Source of the DNA: Alphaproteobacteria bacterium
GTDB taxonomy: Bacteria > Pseudomonadota > Alphaproteobacteria > Rs-D84
Length of the DNA: 64,000 bases
Assembly: GCA_009777955.1 (NCBI GenBank)
Contig: WRKW01000004.1
Span: forward strand, 1-64,000
Direction of reading: 5' to 3'
Below the pieces are notes generated by a model, which saw only the letters and a program-made list of their open reading frames with translations, did no database searches and was not told the origin of the DNA. The first letter of the stretch is position 1, and every line of letters starts with the position of its first letter. The translations under genes were made by a program, and so were the position numbers. Below are positions 1 through 9,118 of this stretch, one piece after another.

Positions 1-699
1 GATAATCTCCCATATCGCGGGCTGTATACCGGTTACAAGCATCTTGCAGTTCGACATTTCGGATTGATCCGCAGCTATCAGCAGTACGCGGAGTCCGGCG
101 CTTGACACATAATCTCGGGGTCTGGGAATGTCATTCTGCGTCGTCCAATCCAATCTGTTAATCATAAATTCCGAACTTGCCGGCAGTACGCCGATTGGGT
201 CCGTGCCGAATAAAGTTTTCTTTGTGCTTTCTATAATCAATTCCGGAATGCCGCCATTTTCCGCATAGCCATACATCAGCGAAGGGCTGTAAAAAGAACC
301 AAGCCCCGCCTTGAAGCACATAAAGTGATTCGTTGTCGTATCGGACATTCCCAAAAATACTTTTGGATTGTTTTTGATAATTTCGAAATGCCCTTCATTC
401 ATGTGCCGTAACAATCGGATTGTTTCATCGCCACCGATGTTGGTCAGTATCGCCTTTATATCGGGATTTTGAAAAGCTTCCATCAAATCGGCCAGGCGCA
501 GTTCCGGGTGTTCGTAAATTTCGGCAGGCGATTTCAAGGTATTAGTCATTTCAATAATTTTCACGCCGAACGCGTCTTGGAATTGTCGCTTTCCCTGTTC
601 GTATCTTTCGCGCAAAAGCCCCGCTCCACCCCATGACAAGGATACGGTCGCAACGATGTCGCCCGGCTTTAATGCTTTTGGTTTGATCAGGTTTTTCAT
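1..699 (-). CDS. S66 family LD-carboxypeptidase (MccF/LdcA-like), 3' end cut by window
   Basis: This gene is missing from the ORF track because it runs off the left edge. Translating the reverse strand from the ATG ending at 699 gives 233 residues with no stop. It opens with a KPGDIVATVSLS-type strand and has an ILTNIGGDE loop. A 'FLGMSDTT' motif near residue 118 carries the expected nucleophilic Ser of S66 serine peptidases, and 'GSFYSPSLMYG' follows. In this family the enzyme cleaves tetrapeptide stems (LdcA) or microcin C-like peptide nucleotides (MccF). The spacing of the motifs looks more MccF-like, but the substrate cannot be told. A strong ribosome site (GAGGTG) precedes the ATG. It starts 4 bases after the stop of the upstream gene, so the two are co-translated. 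The Glu/His of the catalytic triad lie beyond the edge. Confidence 0.85.
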   Translation of the reverse strand, partial: MKNLIKPKALKPGDIVATVSLSWGGAGLLRERYEQGKRQFQDAFGVKIIEMTNTLKSPAEIYEHPELRLADLMEAFQNPDIKAILTNIGGDETIRLLRHMNEGHFEIIKNNPKVFLGMSDTTTNHFMCFKAGLGSFYSPSLMYGYAENGGIPELIIESTKKTLFGTDPIGVLPASSEFMINRLDWTTQNDIPRPRDYVSSAGLRVLLIAADQSEMSNCKMLVTGIQPAIWEII

Positions 700-703
700 G
701 TTG

Positions 704-1105
704 TCACCTCTGTTTTTGTTTTTCCCAAATTGCTTCGAATTTTTTATTCCGCGCAAAACCCCGCAAGTGCGGATACTTTGCGAATATCGGGTGAGTATCA
801 AAAATTTCCACAATCGGACAGCCGATTTCGCGTTGCAGTCGCGCGACGTCGCGTTTGTTTCTTTCATAATACTCGTCGCCGCCCAAAATATGAATAACTA
901 TATTGAAGTCCAGCGGTTTTTCAAAGAACTCTGCAAACGCCCAGTCGGAAATACGCGCGCGCGAATCCGCCCCGATGGCCTGCAGCGTTGCCGCGCGGCG
1001 TGATTCCTTTATATTCAAAATCCACGGCACCAAAGCGCGCGCCGTACGCGGAGCATAAGCCCATAATATAAGATAGCAAAAAACCGCGCGGCGAAATTTC
1101 TTCAT
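704..1105 (-). CDS. Hypothetical protein upstream of the S66 peptidase
   Basis: I do not recognise this protein. From the ATG at 1105 it has 133 residues. There is a basic start and a hydrophobic stretch (FCYLILWAYA) that may be a signal or membrane segment, then a soluble charged region with 'ILGGDEYYERNKRDV' and 'EIFDTHPIFAKYPHL'. The ORF track start at 1141 is a TTG codon 12 residues upstream. I prefer the ATG, though neither has a clear Shine-Dalgarno. Its TGA lies inside the ribosome site of the following S66 gene (GGTGACAACATG), which is good evidence that it is a real, translationally coupled gene. The two probably act together, but the job is unknown. Confidence 0.6.
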   Translation of the reverse strand: MKKFRRAVFCYLILWAYAPRTARALVPWILNIKESRRAATLQAIGADSRARISDWAFAEFFEKPLDFNIVIHILGGDEYYERNKRDVARLQREIGCPIVEIFDTHPIFAKYPHLRGFARNKKFEAIWEKQKQR

Positions 1106-1213
1106 ACCGGTCAGCGTAGTAAAAAATGCCGTGAAGGGCAATGTAAATAATAAAGCTGGACTTGCCCCGCCAAAATTCCTATGATAAAAGCGTACAAAGC
1201 AAAGGAGGTATCT

Positions 1214-1396
1214 ATGAATAACTTTGTAAGCAAAGCATGTCTGCCGGTCGTTCTGTTCGGAGCGATTAACTATGGGCTTGTCGGCCTGTTAGGTTTGGAC
1301 TTGCTTTCGTACCTGGGCAGCCTGGCACGGATAGCCCAAATCATAATCGGACTGGCGGGCTTCGGCCTTGTAACCGGCTGGTTCGGAAAGAAATAA
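1214..1396 (+). CDS. DUF378 small membrane protein
   Basis: A 60-residue protein. The start is the ATG at 1214, preceded by AAAGGAGGTATCT, a near-perfect Shine-Dalgarno. The longer ORF-track start at 1181 has none. The 'GAINYGLVGLLGLDLLSYLG' segment and 'ARIAQIIIGLAGFGLV' are the two hydrophobic helices typical of the DUF378 family (YuzA-like), whose role is unknown. The length is normal for the family. It stands alone and is followed at once by a strong terminator. Confidence 0.85.
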   Translation: MNNFVSKACLPVVLFGAINYGLVGLLGLDLLSYLGSLARIAQIIIGLAGFGLVTGWFGKK

Positions 1397-1420
1397 AAAA
1401 TGGGCGAAAGCCCATTTTTT
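1395..1420. terminator. Bidirectional intrinsic terminator
   Basis: ATGGGC-GAAA-GCCCAT stem-loop flanked by A6 and T6, so it works on both strands. It ends the DUF378 gene on the plus strand and the remnant gene on the minus strand, whose stop lies at 1422. Confidence 0.85.
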
Positions 1421-1421
1421 A

Positions 1422-1767
1422 TTACGATTTAAGACGCCGCAAGGGCATTTTTAATTTGGCGATAATCTGTTGCCGGCTTTCCAATACTTCAATCCAAAAT
1501 CTTTGTGTCAATCCCGCAGAAGTGGATACTATTTCACCGACATGATCGACGATCGCAGTTTTTTTGGTGTGGATGCCATTCGTAATAGCATCTTTCGCTT
1601 TTCTTGAATTTTACATAATAGTCATTGTCGTGATGTCTGCAATTGCTGCAAAAAGGAACCGGTTGCGTGATAAATTCAACAAGCTGTTGTGTATCTTGTA
1701 TTTCATCTAGAGTCGTATAATCGCCTGGGTGTACTTTTGGCGGCAAAAAGGCACTTTCGAACACCAT
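1422..1767 (-). pseudogene. Frameshifted remnant, possibly the C-terminus of a radical-SAM/SPASM-type protein
   Basis: The ORF track gives 77 residues ending soon after a run of seven A (T7 at 1559-1565 on the plus strand). Shifting frame at that run continues the reading for about 40 more codons (TAIVDHVGEIVSTSAG... ending PLRRLKS) to a TAA at 1422, right against the terminator. The first half has 'ITQPVPFCSNCRHHDND' and 'SERCYYEW'. This resembles the Cys-containing tail of radical-SAM proteins with a SPASM-like end, but I am not certain. No N-terminal domain is present upstream, so this is a 5'-truncated and frameshifted remnant unless the indel is a sequencing error. Confidence 0.45.
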
Positions 1768-1815
1768 ACAAGAGTCAAGGCAAACGCGAAGGCCGTTGTG
1801 TGCGGGCTTTATACG

Positions 1816-1840
1816 AAAAAAGGGCGCAAGAATGCGCCCC
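1816..1840 (-). terminator. Terminator of tRNA-Pro
   Basis: On the minus strand GGGCGCA-TTCT-TGCGCCC is followed by T6. It lies 12 bases beyond the CCA end of the tRNA-Pro gene. Confidence 0.8.
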
Positions 1841-1851
1841 TACGAATCCAA

Positions 1852-1928
1852 TGGTCGGAGTGGCGGGGTTCGAACCCACGACCTCTACGTCCCGAACGTA
1901 GCACTCTACCAGGCTGAGCTACACTCCG
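1852..1928 (-). tRNA. tRNA-Pro (CGG anticodon)
   Basis: The reverse strand gives a complete 77-nt cloverleaf. The acceptor stem CGGAGTG/CACTCCG has discriminator A and an encoded CCA. The T-arm contains GGTTCGAACC. The anticodon stem CTACG/CGTAG holds loop TTCGGGA, reading CGG, so it decodes CCG proline codons. A minus-strand terminator follows. Confidence 0.95.
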
Positions 1929-2063
1929 ATGGCCGAAATTATGCCCCGACGATGGCGAAATTGCAAGTTTTTTTATTGATAATTATACGTTTCGCAAATT
2001 AAAGATTAAGATGCACCATTAGGGCTTTGTCCTGCAAAATGCGCATAGCGCACGATACAAAAT

Positions 2064-2150
2064 GGATTCCCGCCTTCGCGGGAATGACGGCAACGAAGTT
2101 GCCGTTAAGAATTTGTCTACGAAATTTTTGACTTGTACAATATTTCATTT
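2064..2150. repeat. Composite palindromic repeat: REP-like hairpin plus 'GGCAAC' palindrome
   Basis: Two adjacent palindromes lie in the 466-bp gap before the acyl-CoA synthetase gene. The first is ATTCCCGC-CTTC-GCGGGAAT with GAC after it. The second is ACGGCAACGAAGTTGCCGTT followed by the tail AAGAATTTGTCTACGAAAT. The second palindrome with its tail recurs at 34470 and, reversed, at 53175-53235. The palindrome alone recurs at 41764 and 51759. The rest of the gap (1929-2063, 2151-2394) shows no gene. Confidence 0.75.
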
Positions 2151-2394
2151 TTGCTGGACTCTCGTCCAGAAGCAGGTAATAATGTATCTTGCTATAAAAA
2201 GCTTTAACATCAGGAATATATCTTTCCACTACCATTATTGTTATTCGGTGTTGCCAAGGATAGCGGGATCTATATCCGTACGAATGGAACATTTGCTTTA
2301 TTACCCGAATTTCATGTCGGCACCAAAGGTTCCGCAACAGAATGACATTAAAAAGATACATTTTTGTTACCTGATCAAAATAAAAGGAAGGAAT

Positions 2395-4041
2395 ATGTTT
2401 GCTAATAAATTCTTGAAGAAGACAGAGTTTTCGTCTTACCAAGACTATCTGGAAAATGGTACGCCAATCGTGCCAGAAAAATTTAATTTTGCATTTGACG
2501 TAACCGATGAAATCGCGGCAGAAACGCCCGATAAGACAGCGATAGTATGGGTCAGTGATACCGGTGATAAAAAAGAAATTTCTTTCGGCGAATTGCGTGA
2601 TATGTCCAATCAGATCGCGAATGTTCTGACCGAATGTGGAATTCGCCGCAGCGATACAGTAATGCTGTTTCTGGGACGCAGATGGGAATATTGGATCATT
2701 ATGATAGCATTGCATAAAATCGGTGCGATTGCGATTCCATCAATCAGCCAACAGAAAGCCCACGATATTTCGTATCGTATTGATATAGCCGATATAAAAA
2801 ATATTATCGCATTTGACGATGGACAGATAATGACAGAGATAAAAACCGCCATAGGCAATCGTCCCATCGCACTTATGACAAACATGGACATTACAGAAGC
2901 CATGAAGTCGGCATCAAAGACTTTCGGTCGCGATGAAAATATCGATAATTCTGACACCATGCTGGCATATTTTACCAGCGGAACAACCGACATGCCAAAA
3001 ATGGTAGCACATGATTTCACTTACCCACTGGGTCATATAAATACCGCGGTTTTTTGGCAGCGGTTGGACGATTCGGATATTCATTTCACATTGGCGGAAA
3101 CCGGTTGGGCAAAATGTTCATGGGGTAAGATGTACGGCCAATGGCTGGCCGGTGCCGCAGTTTTTGTTTATGATTTTTCCGGAAAATTTGCCGCCGAAAA
3201 CATGCTGTGTGCGATGTCGCAAAACAAAGTCACCTCATTCTGCGCACCACCGACAGTGTATAAAATGATGCTGGCAGACAACAATGAAATTAATCTGTCC
3301 GCATTAAAAAAAGCCGACGTTGCCGGCGAAGCATTGAACCCGGAAGTATTTCGTAAATTCTTGAACTTGACGGGGGTCAAGATATACGATGGATTCGGAC
3401 AGACAGAAACCACCGTGATGTTGTTTACCAATAAATGGATAGAACCAAAACCGGGCAGTATGGGCATGCCCGCCGCCGGTTGGGACATCCGATTGTTGGA
3501 CGAATCTGGTCGCCAAGTGCCCGATGGAGAAGTCGGTGAAATTTGCGTTGATCTAAGGCTTCATCGGCCAGTCGGATTGTTCAAAGGATATCTTAAAAGC
3601 GATAAATTGAATTCAAGGGCTTTTCGCAACGGACATTATCATACCGGAGACATGGCGTATCGCGATGGTGATGGGTATTATTGGTTTGTCGGGCGTAATG
3701 ACGACCTTATCAAAAGTTCCGGTTACCGTATCAGCCCGTTTGAAGTCGAAAGTATTCTATTGGAACATTCGGCAGTACGCGAAGTCGCGGTTACCGGGGT
3801 ACCGTGCGAAACGCGCGGTATGGCGGTAAAGGCCACAATCGTCTTAAACAAATATTTTCACGGCACGGACGCGCTGGTCAGCCAGATACAGGAATTCGTA
3901 AAACAGAATACCGCATCATACAAATATCCGCGTGTTATAGAATTCGTAGAAAAATTGCCACTTACCATCAGCGGTAAAATCAAACGCGCAGTGATACGCA
4001 AGATAGATTTGGAAAAGATAAAAAAGAAAATAATGGGATGA
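2395..4041 (+). CDS. AMP-forming acyl-CoA synthetase, medium-chain/butyrate type
   Basis: Activates a carboxylic acid with ATP and CoA through an acyl-adenylate; it is probably cytoplasmic. The start is the ATG at 2395, with AAGGAAGGA upstream. The ORF-track start at 2062 reads through intergenic repeats. The product is 548 residues, normal for the ANL superfamily. The family motifs are in order: 'YFTSGTTDMPK' (A3, about residue 191), 'DGFGQTET' (A5, about 335), 'YHTGD' (A7, about 415), 'GRNDDLIKSSGYRI' (A8, about 432) and 'LPLTISGKIKR' with the A10 lysine near 527. The pattern fits the medium-chain acyl-CoA synthetase branch (butyrate-CoA ligase-like). Acetate, propionate and aromatic acids are not excluded. 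It is monocistronic. Confidence 0.9.
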   Translation: MFANKFLKKTEFSSYQDYLENGTPIVPEKFNFAFDVTDEIAAETPDKTAIVWVSDTGDKKEISFGELRDMSNQIANVLTECGIRRSDTVMLFLGRRWEYWIIMIALHKIGAIAIPSISQQKAHDISYRIDIADIKNIIAFDDGQIMTEIKTAIGNRPIALMTNMDITEAMKSASKTFGRDENIDNSDTMLAYFTSGTTDMPKMVAHDFTYPLGHINTAVFWQRLDDSDIHFTLAETGWAKCSWGKMYGQWLAGAAVFVYDFSGKFAAENMLCAMSQNKVTSFCAPPTVYKMMLADNNEINLSALKKADVAGEALNPEVFRKFLNLTGVKIYDGFGQTETTVMLFTNKWIEPKPGSMGMPAAGWDIRLLDESGRQVPDGEVGEICVDLRLHRPVGLFKGYLKSDKLNSRAFRNGHYHTGDMAYRDGDGYYWFVGRNDDLIKSSGYRISPFEVESILLEHSAVREVAVTGVPCETRGMAVKATIVLNKYFHGTDALVSQIQEFVKQNTASYKYPRVIEFVEKLPLTISGKIKRAVIRKIDLEKIKKKIMG

Positions 4042-4119
4042 TTGTTCTAAGACACCTAGTATCGTGCACTATGCGCACGATGTCCGCCTTTTGCCGCGGC
4101 ATGACGGGTCACAAGCATG

Positions 4120-4143
4120 ACGGCTCTCGTGTAAGAGAGCCGT
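4120..4143. repeat. ACGGCTCT hairpin repeat, copy 1
   Basis: ACGGCTCT-CGTGTAAG-AGAGCCGT lies between the convergent ends of the acyl-CoA synthetase gene and the first Cys-rich gene. Related hairpins occur at 23034, 52012 and 56450, all between genes and usually just past a stop. They may act as bidirectional terminators, although none has a clear T-run. Confidence 0.65.
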
Positions 4144-4194
4144 TCAAGTTATAAAGTTATACATATTTGATTTGTACAGATGTGACGATACTTA

Positions 4195-6762
4195 TCACAA
4201 CCGACCAGTATTATAAAGGACTATTTCTTCGGTTGTTGTTTCTTGGTCCGCCCATTGCTTACAACTTCTTCTTTTTGGTTTCTTGCAATTTTGCGTTGTA
4301 CGCCTTAAAGTACAAATCCCGGTTTCTGCGCTAAACGTTGAAGTAACAGTTTCCTTGTAATTATGGTTCTCGATAACATTTCGTCCGGAATCAGCTGCTT
4401 TAGTAGCAGCGATACCGCCCACAACCAGACTAAGACCACCAGTAAAAGGAGCCGCCAAAACCCCAGCACTTAATGCGAAAAAAGATTTACCCAAAGGTGG
4501 CGGTGCCGGTGACTTTGGCAAAGTCGATTTTCCTGGTAATTCTTCACACGTTCTTGCGGCAGTTTCGGCTGCAGCGGCTCTATCCATTGTTTGGGCAATA
4601 GATACACGATCTTCTGATATTTGATTCAGGTATTTTTGATATGCCTGCGAATAGTTCTGCATTGCGGAACTTAGTGCAGAGATGGCGATTATCGCACGCA
4701 TCTGATCTGTTATATTCGGAAACCGGGCATCGCTTTGGTTACGGGCATTACTTAAAGTAGTGGTACTGCCCATTCCCTGTACTTCCCGCCCTGTCATGCA
4801 GAATTGCACTTTTGGATCGGTTTCTATAGTCTTTATGGCATTTTCAACTGAATTAGCCATTTGCCTTACTTCTAATTCAAACCCTTCGCGGGCAAGATCA
4901 TAAGTTTCATCATCCGTTGAAATCCCAGCGTGTGTCTTATATTCTTCCCAGGTAGTAAACTTATTGTTTTCAAAATCATAAGATATATTTCCCCAGAACA
5001 AGGTGTTCTTTATAAAACCAGCCAATCCGGGAGCATTTTGATCAAGTAGCCTTGCCATCGGAATCGCATCCGCAGATGGAAAACAAGCACTTGTGGGAAC
5101 AAGGGTATCAGCCTTGCCCTCTTTGAATTCACATATTTCATATTTCAAATGCTTTCCGCCACCTTCAACCAGCAACCTGTCGCAGTTTTCTGTATCACCG
5201 CATACTTTTATCATTGCTTCATCCACAGCTTTTTGACATTCGGCCAAGAAACTGTTGTCGATGTTCAAGAATATCCCCTGGACGATTCTTGCAAGTTCAT
5301 CATATACTGCTTCCCCTGTAATTTTCTGGTTACCATGGACTTTCTGACATGCAACCAACTTATCATGAGGGCACATGCGTACGATAGTTTCGGTATCCAA
5401 ACCGATACACTGGGTATAGTCTTTTCCACAACGGTCATCAGCAGTAAGACAACTTTTTACTTCTTCGGTACATGCATCAACACGCATGGCGGCCAGCCTT
5501 GCAACTACATATTCCCAAACAGACGGATCCATACGTTCACACGGGTCTATTTGTACCTTACAAAAACTGCGCGCCATATCGGGGCGGGAAAGACAGGCAT
5601 CCATAGTATCAACACCCTTTCCAGCTATATCATCTTTACAGGCCTTTTGGATACATGTCGCGATGTCACCCAAACATGATTGTCGCATGTTGGATTCAAG
5701 ATTCAATTCAGCAACCTTTAATTCCGGTGCAATGTCACGCAGAAAATCCGGCCATATATTATCGCGCACGGCCATACATTGATCCAGAATTTCTTCACAC
5801 ATGTTGCGCTTTGATTCCAGCATTTCCAAAGTGCTGGTCGTCAGTTCGAATTTATCGACAGTCGATACCTTGGTATTGGCTGTTGATACTGCCCGGTTGT
5901 TCTGCATATTCTCGGATGCTACACTGGATGCGCATCGACCCCAATCCGAACCACAAACCTCTGATCGAACCATACATTTTTTAAATTCGATAAGGCATTG
6001 TCCACGGTTGAATTTATTTGCCTCGTTAAAGCTGGCAAGACGCGCATCACGCAATTCTTTATTAGCATCAGCAATCTCATCCTTGGCTTCGCGCTGCATA
6101 TTTTTTATGGCCAGATCAAATGCTTTACAATCGTTTTCGATCTCCATTGGATAAAGCGGACCTATCATTGACATTTCTTTCTGGCACGATTCCGGCATCT
6201 GTTTTTCGCATAAGTTACGCGCGGCCGCATACAACGCGTCGCCCTTGTGGTCGCTTATCTTTGCTTCGATCTCTTCAAAATCTTCATCAAACTGATCGGA
6301 ACCAAACATTTGATTGATTCTATCACGCCTTGCTTGCGCCCTTTCTTTGGCGGACATGGTCGGGCCTGATGCAACATTTCCTTCTGAGTCATATTCACGT
6401 CCCCCGCCGAATATTATGTCGGCTCTTGCGCCTGCTTCTACTTTTTCAACTTCTATTGTACGGATGCGTTCTGCTTCATCCATTTGTTTTGTAACTTCTG
6501 CCAGTTGTTTTTCAAAATCCGCATTTTTATTGCTACAAATGCATCGACCACCCTGTGCATTGTCAGATACGCAAAATTGATCCATACAACCAAAATATGA
6601 TTCCCAACATTCCGTAGAATACAGATTCGTAGTCGGCGCAACACGCCCCCGGACACTGCTGGATACATTCAGAACGTTTGCCCTGCGTGCCGCAGCCGCC
6701 GAATACGCTTCCTGTGCAAACATGGCACACAACACAAAGCATAGAGTGGATATTTTTCTCAT
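4195..6762 (-). CDS. Large secreted cysteine-rich protein (CMDQFC family, paralogue 1)
   Basis: Function unknown; one of the largest members of a family in this window. A signal peptide (residues 1 to about 21) is followed by a short linker. Then comes the signature C52-x6-C59-M-D-Q-F-C64-x9-C74-x-C76-S, then a long charged, predicted coiled-coil region. Two heptad-cysteine modules follow, 'CLIEFKKCMVRSEVCGSDWG' and 'CTEEVKSCLTADDRCGKDYT', each with four Cys exactly seven apart. A Gly/Ala-rich hydrophobic stretch (GVLAAPFTGGLSLVVGGIAA) lies near the C-terminus, and the basic tail ends NTGRL. It is clearly homologous along most of its length to the protein at 53536-56232 (shared 'DFLRDIAPE', 'YVVARLAAMRVDACT'). 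It follows paralogue 2 by 15 bases, so the two form an operon, with ribosome site GGAGAGAG. Confidence 0.85.
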   Translation of the reverse strand: MRKISTLCFVLCAMFAQEAYSAAAARRANVLNVSSSVRGRVAPTTNLYSTECWESYFGCMDQFCVSDNAQGGRCICSNKNADFEKQLAEVTKQMDEAERIRTIEVEKVEAGARADIIFGGGREYDSEGNVASGPTMSAKERAQARRDRINQMFGSDQFDEDFEEIEAKISDHKGDALYAAARNLCEKQMPESCQKEMSMIGPLYPMEIENDCKAFDLAIKNMQREAKDEIADANKELRDARLASFNEANKFNRGQCLIEFKKCMVRSEVCGSDWGRCASSVASENMQNNRAVSTANTKVSTVDKFELTTSTLEMLESKRNMCEEILDQCMAVRDNIWPDFLRDIAPELKVAELNLESNMRQSCLGDIATCIQKACKDDIAGKGVDTMDACLSRPDMARSFCKVQIDPCERMDPSVWEYVVARLAAMRVDACTEEVKSCLTADDRCGKDYTQCIGLDTETIVRMCPHDKLVACQKVHGNQKITGEAVYDELARIVQGIFLNIDNSFLAECQKAVDEAMIKVCGDTENCDRLLVEGGGKHLKYEICEFKEGKADTLVPTSACFPSADAIPMARLLDQNAPGLAGFIKNTLFWGNISYDFENNKFTTWEEYKTHAGISTDDETYDLAREGFELEVRQMANSVENAIKTIETDPKVQFCMTGREVQGMGSTTTLSNARNQSDARFPNITDQMRAIIAISALSSAMQNYSQAYQKYLNQISEDRVSIAQTMDRAAAAETAARTCEELPGKSTLPKSPAPPPLGKSFFALSAGVLAAPFTGGLSLVVGGIAATKAADSGRNVIENHNYKETVTSTFSAETGICTLRRTTQNCKKPKRRSCKQWADQETTTEEIVLYNTGRL

Positions 6763-6777
6763 TTTTCTCTCTCCGTA

Positions 6778-8964
6778 TTACATCGCATAGTTTTCAGGCA
6801 CATCGATATCCTGACATTGCACTTTTTCGCCACCGGCAGACATGCCGGCCGCTATGCCGCCGCCTATACCGACCACACCACCGATAACCGCACCCCAGGG
6901 ACCCGCCATTTTACCCATTGATGCACCGGCAACAGCCATTCCAGCACCAGCTTTCAGCGCATTTGTTGCCTTTGATTCACCGCTGGATGCGCATACCCTT
7001 TGATGGCGCATAACTTTACAGTTCATAAGGGCTTCTTCAAACACCATGCTGGAAATCCATGTTCCATTTTTATCGCCAGCTGGCTCCTCACCCTTATTCA
7101 GACCCATCTTATTATTTTCACAGTATTCTCTTTTTTCTGCCGCACTTTCGCTTTTCGCCAATTCGGCACGCTTTGTCTGGTATTGTCTTTTAAGCCTTGA
7201 TCTTGCCTGCATCCTGGCGGCTTCTCTGGCACCGGCAAAGACTTCGTTACCAATGCTACTTCTGCAATTTGCGCTTGTCGCATCTTCTTGCAATCTTCCG
7301 ACTATCGCTTCGACTTGGGCATCCGCATAATCTTCCAGCTGTGTTGTTGTCATCCCATCCTTGGTGCTGTGGGTAAGCAATGCTTCCAATTCTTGAAGTG
7401 TTGATGCGCTGTCAATTTGCGGCATGCTATTTACACAATTCACCATATCGGGCGCACAAATATTACCCAACTGTTCCGAAAACAGGTTTATACAACCTTC
7501 GCGCAACTGCCACTCCAGTCGCCATACGGCACCACTTTGCATAGTAGAGAATTGCGAATCGGATATATTTTTACATGCCGGGGTACGATCTTTCGGGCAC
7601 AGAGCAGTAATTTCGGACAACTTTCGCCCAATACATTGCGGCGCAGTAAAGTCTTCACCACACGCATTACGCAGACATTTTCCAATATCGTTTTCGCAAA
7701 AGTCTATGGCAAATGATTTCAGCTGGTCTTTAAAGCTATCTTCAAATCCCGGTATCAATTCGTTGCATCTGGTTATTATCGGACAGATGCCAGCGGCGAT
7801 TCTTATGTTATCAAGACACTGTGAACTGGTCGAATAAGAACAGTTGTCTTCTAAACATGCCCAAGTACGCGAACGGCATGTGGTCGCAAAATTTTCCGCA
7901 ATATACCTTTCTGCCCCACGTATGAATTGTGGTGTTTCTGATTTGAATTGTGCCTTGACCGCAGCCGAAGATCTTTGGCATTCTTCCAGAACATAGTCAC
8001 ACGACTCTTGACGTCTGGCCAACATTTTTTCATCGTCACAGGTACCTTCTATATTTCCAACAGGATCCCTGTCGCAAATGCAGTTTTCAAAATTATCCCC
8101 ACATCCAGCTATGACCCGCATGCAATCTGTATAAACCGTAAAGCATTGGGCATGATTGTATTTGTTATCGCGATCCCAGTGCTGGACACGCTTTGCACGG
8201 ACAGATTGTTCCGCGATCCTTTTATTGGTTTCAGCGGTTCTTTTTTCGTCTTTAAGGTATGTATCATACGCCTTGCAGTCATTTGCTATCTGATTCTTAT
8301 ACAAACTTATCTGCATGCTTTTTTCATTATCGGTACATTTATCCAGCTTTGGTTCACACAGCTTATGCACATCCCTGTAACTTGGTTCATCAAGATCGAT
8401 TTCACCGGAATCAAAATCATTGTTTAACAGGCTTGGCCTGCGACATCTTTGCCGTGATTCATCCCAATTCCATCCCCTTTTTTCACAGTCTCTTTTTTTC
8501 GCAAGATCCTTGTCATTAAAGACTTCGCTGGCCTTTGCACCCAGTTCTGCGCGTTCTACATCTTCGCTGTATATCCGTTGCGCTTCGGACTGGATCTTTT
8601 CGGTTTCCTGGATTATTTTTTGGAACGCAGAAAAATTTACGGTTTCAGAGCATACGCAACGCTCGCCCTCTGTTGCATCACGCAGACAGAATTGATCCAT
8701 GCATTCGCGGTAATCTGCCTGACAATTAGCGGCCTCTACCACAGTTTCTTGTTCGGTTTCAATTTCGACCTGCTGTGCCGGAGCCGCCGCCTGTACGGTT
8801 ACCCCGCTGCTGGCCTGAGCCGATGGTACACCGGCGGCAGAACTACGCGATTGCGGCGTTGCGCGGCTTGCCGCACCACTGGGGCGCGCCGTGGCGGCAT
8901 TGGCCGCATCAAACAATATAAATACGATGAAAATCGGCAGAACAGCCGCTGTGAATCTCTTCAT
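6778..8964 (-). CDS. Large secreted cysteine-rich protein (CMDQFC family, paralogue 2)
   Basis: First gene of a two-gene operon with paralogue 1. The 728 residues start with a signal peptide (1 to about 23), then an Ala/Ser/Gln-rich linker. The signature C81-x6-C88-M-D-Q-F-C93-x9-C103-x-C105-S has the same spacing as its paralogues. A heptad-cysteine module 'CFTVYTDCMRVIAGCGDNFE' and many further Cys pairs lie in a helical, charged body. The C-terminus has a glycine-zipper-like stretch (KMAGPWGAVIGGVVGIGGG) that could insert in a membrane. The even number and regular spacing of cysteines suggest oxidation to disulfides in the periplasm or outside the cell; this is inference. No domain known to me matches. 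Confidence 0.85.
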   Translation of the reverse strand: MKRFTAAVLPIFIVFILFDAANAATARPSGAASRATPQSRSSAAGVPSAQASSGVTVQAAAPAQQVEIETEQETVVEAANCQADYRECMDQFCLRDATEGERCVCSETVNFSAFQKIIQETEKIQSEAQRIYSEDVERAELGAKASEVFNDKDLAKKRDCEKRGWNWDESRQRCRRPSLLNNDFDSGEIDLDEPSYRDVHKLCEPKLDKCTDNEKSMQISLYKNQIANDCKAYDTYLKDEKRTAETNKRIAEQSVRAKRVQHWDRDNKYNHAQCFTVYTDCMRVIAGCGDNFENCICDRDPVGNIEGTCDDEKMLARRQESCDYVLEECQRSSAAVKAQFKSETPQFIRGAERYIAENFATTCRSRTWACLEDNCSYSTSSQCLDNIRIAAGICPIITRCNELIPGFEDSFKDQLKSFAIDFCENDIGKCLRNACGEDFTAPQCIGRKLSEITALCPKDRTPACKNISDSQFSTMQSGAVWRLEWQLREGCINLFSEQLGNICAPDMVNCVNSMPQIDSASTLQELEALLTHSTKDGMTTTQLEDYADAQVEAIVGRLQEDATSANCRSSIGNEVFAGAREAARMQARSRLKRQYQTKRAELAKSESAAEKREYCENNKMGLNKGEEPAGDKNGTWISSMVFEEALMNCKVMRHQRVCASSGESKATNALKAGAGMAVAGASMGKMAGPWGAVIGGVVGIGGGIAAGMSAGGEKVQCQDIDVPENYAM

Positions 8965-8990
8965 CCCTTTAATCCCTCTAGATTATTTCT

Positions 8991-8999
8991 ATTTTACCA
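8991..8999 (-). promoter_or_regulatory. Extended -10 promoter of the paralogue 2-1 operon
   Basis: TGGTAAAAT on the minus strand, with no good -35. It lies 26 bases before the ATG, and an AGAGGGATTAAAGGG ribosome site lies between. The same TGGTAAAATA string precedes the genes starting at 12347 and 56232. Confidence 0.55.
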
Positions 9000-9118
9000 G
9001 AGAATCATAATAAAGAAAAGTGAAAAATCAGGTCAATGTAGATTTGTAAATTAAAAATAGAACTGCGGCACTATAATCTCTATTTTGCAACAGACATTAT
9101 TATATCCCGGAATAATTT

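Noticed and set aside
1999-2715. 238-residue minus-strand ORF opposite the acyl-CoA synthetase 5' region
   Set aside because: It is antisense to intergenic repeats and a well-supported gene and has no coding character.
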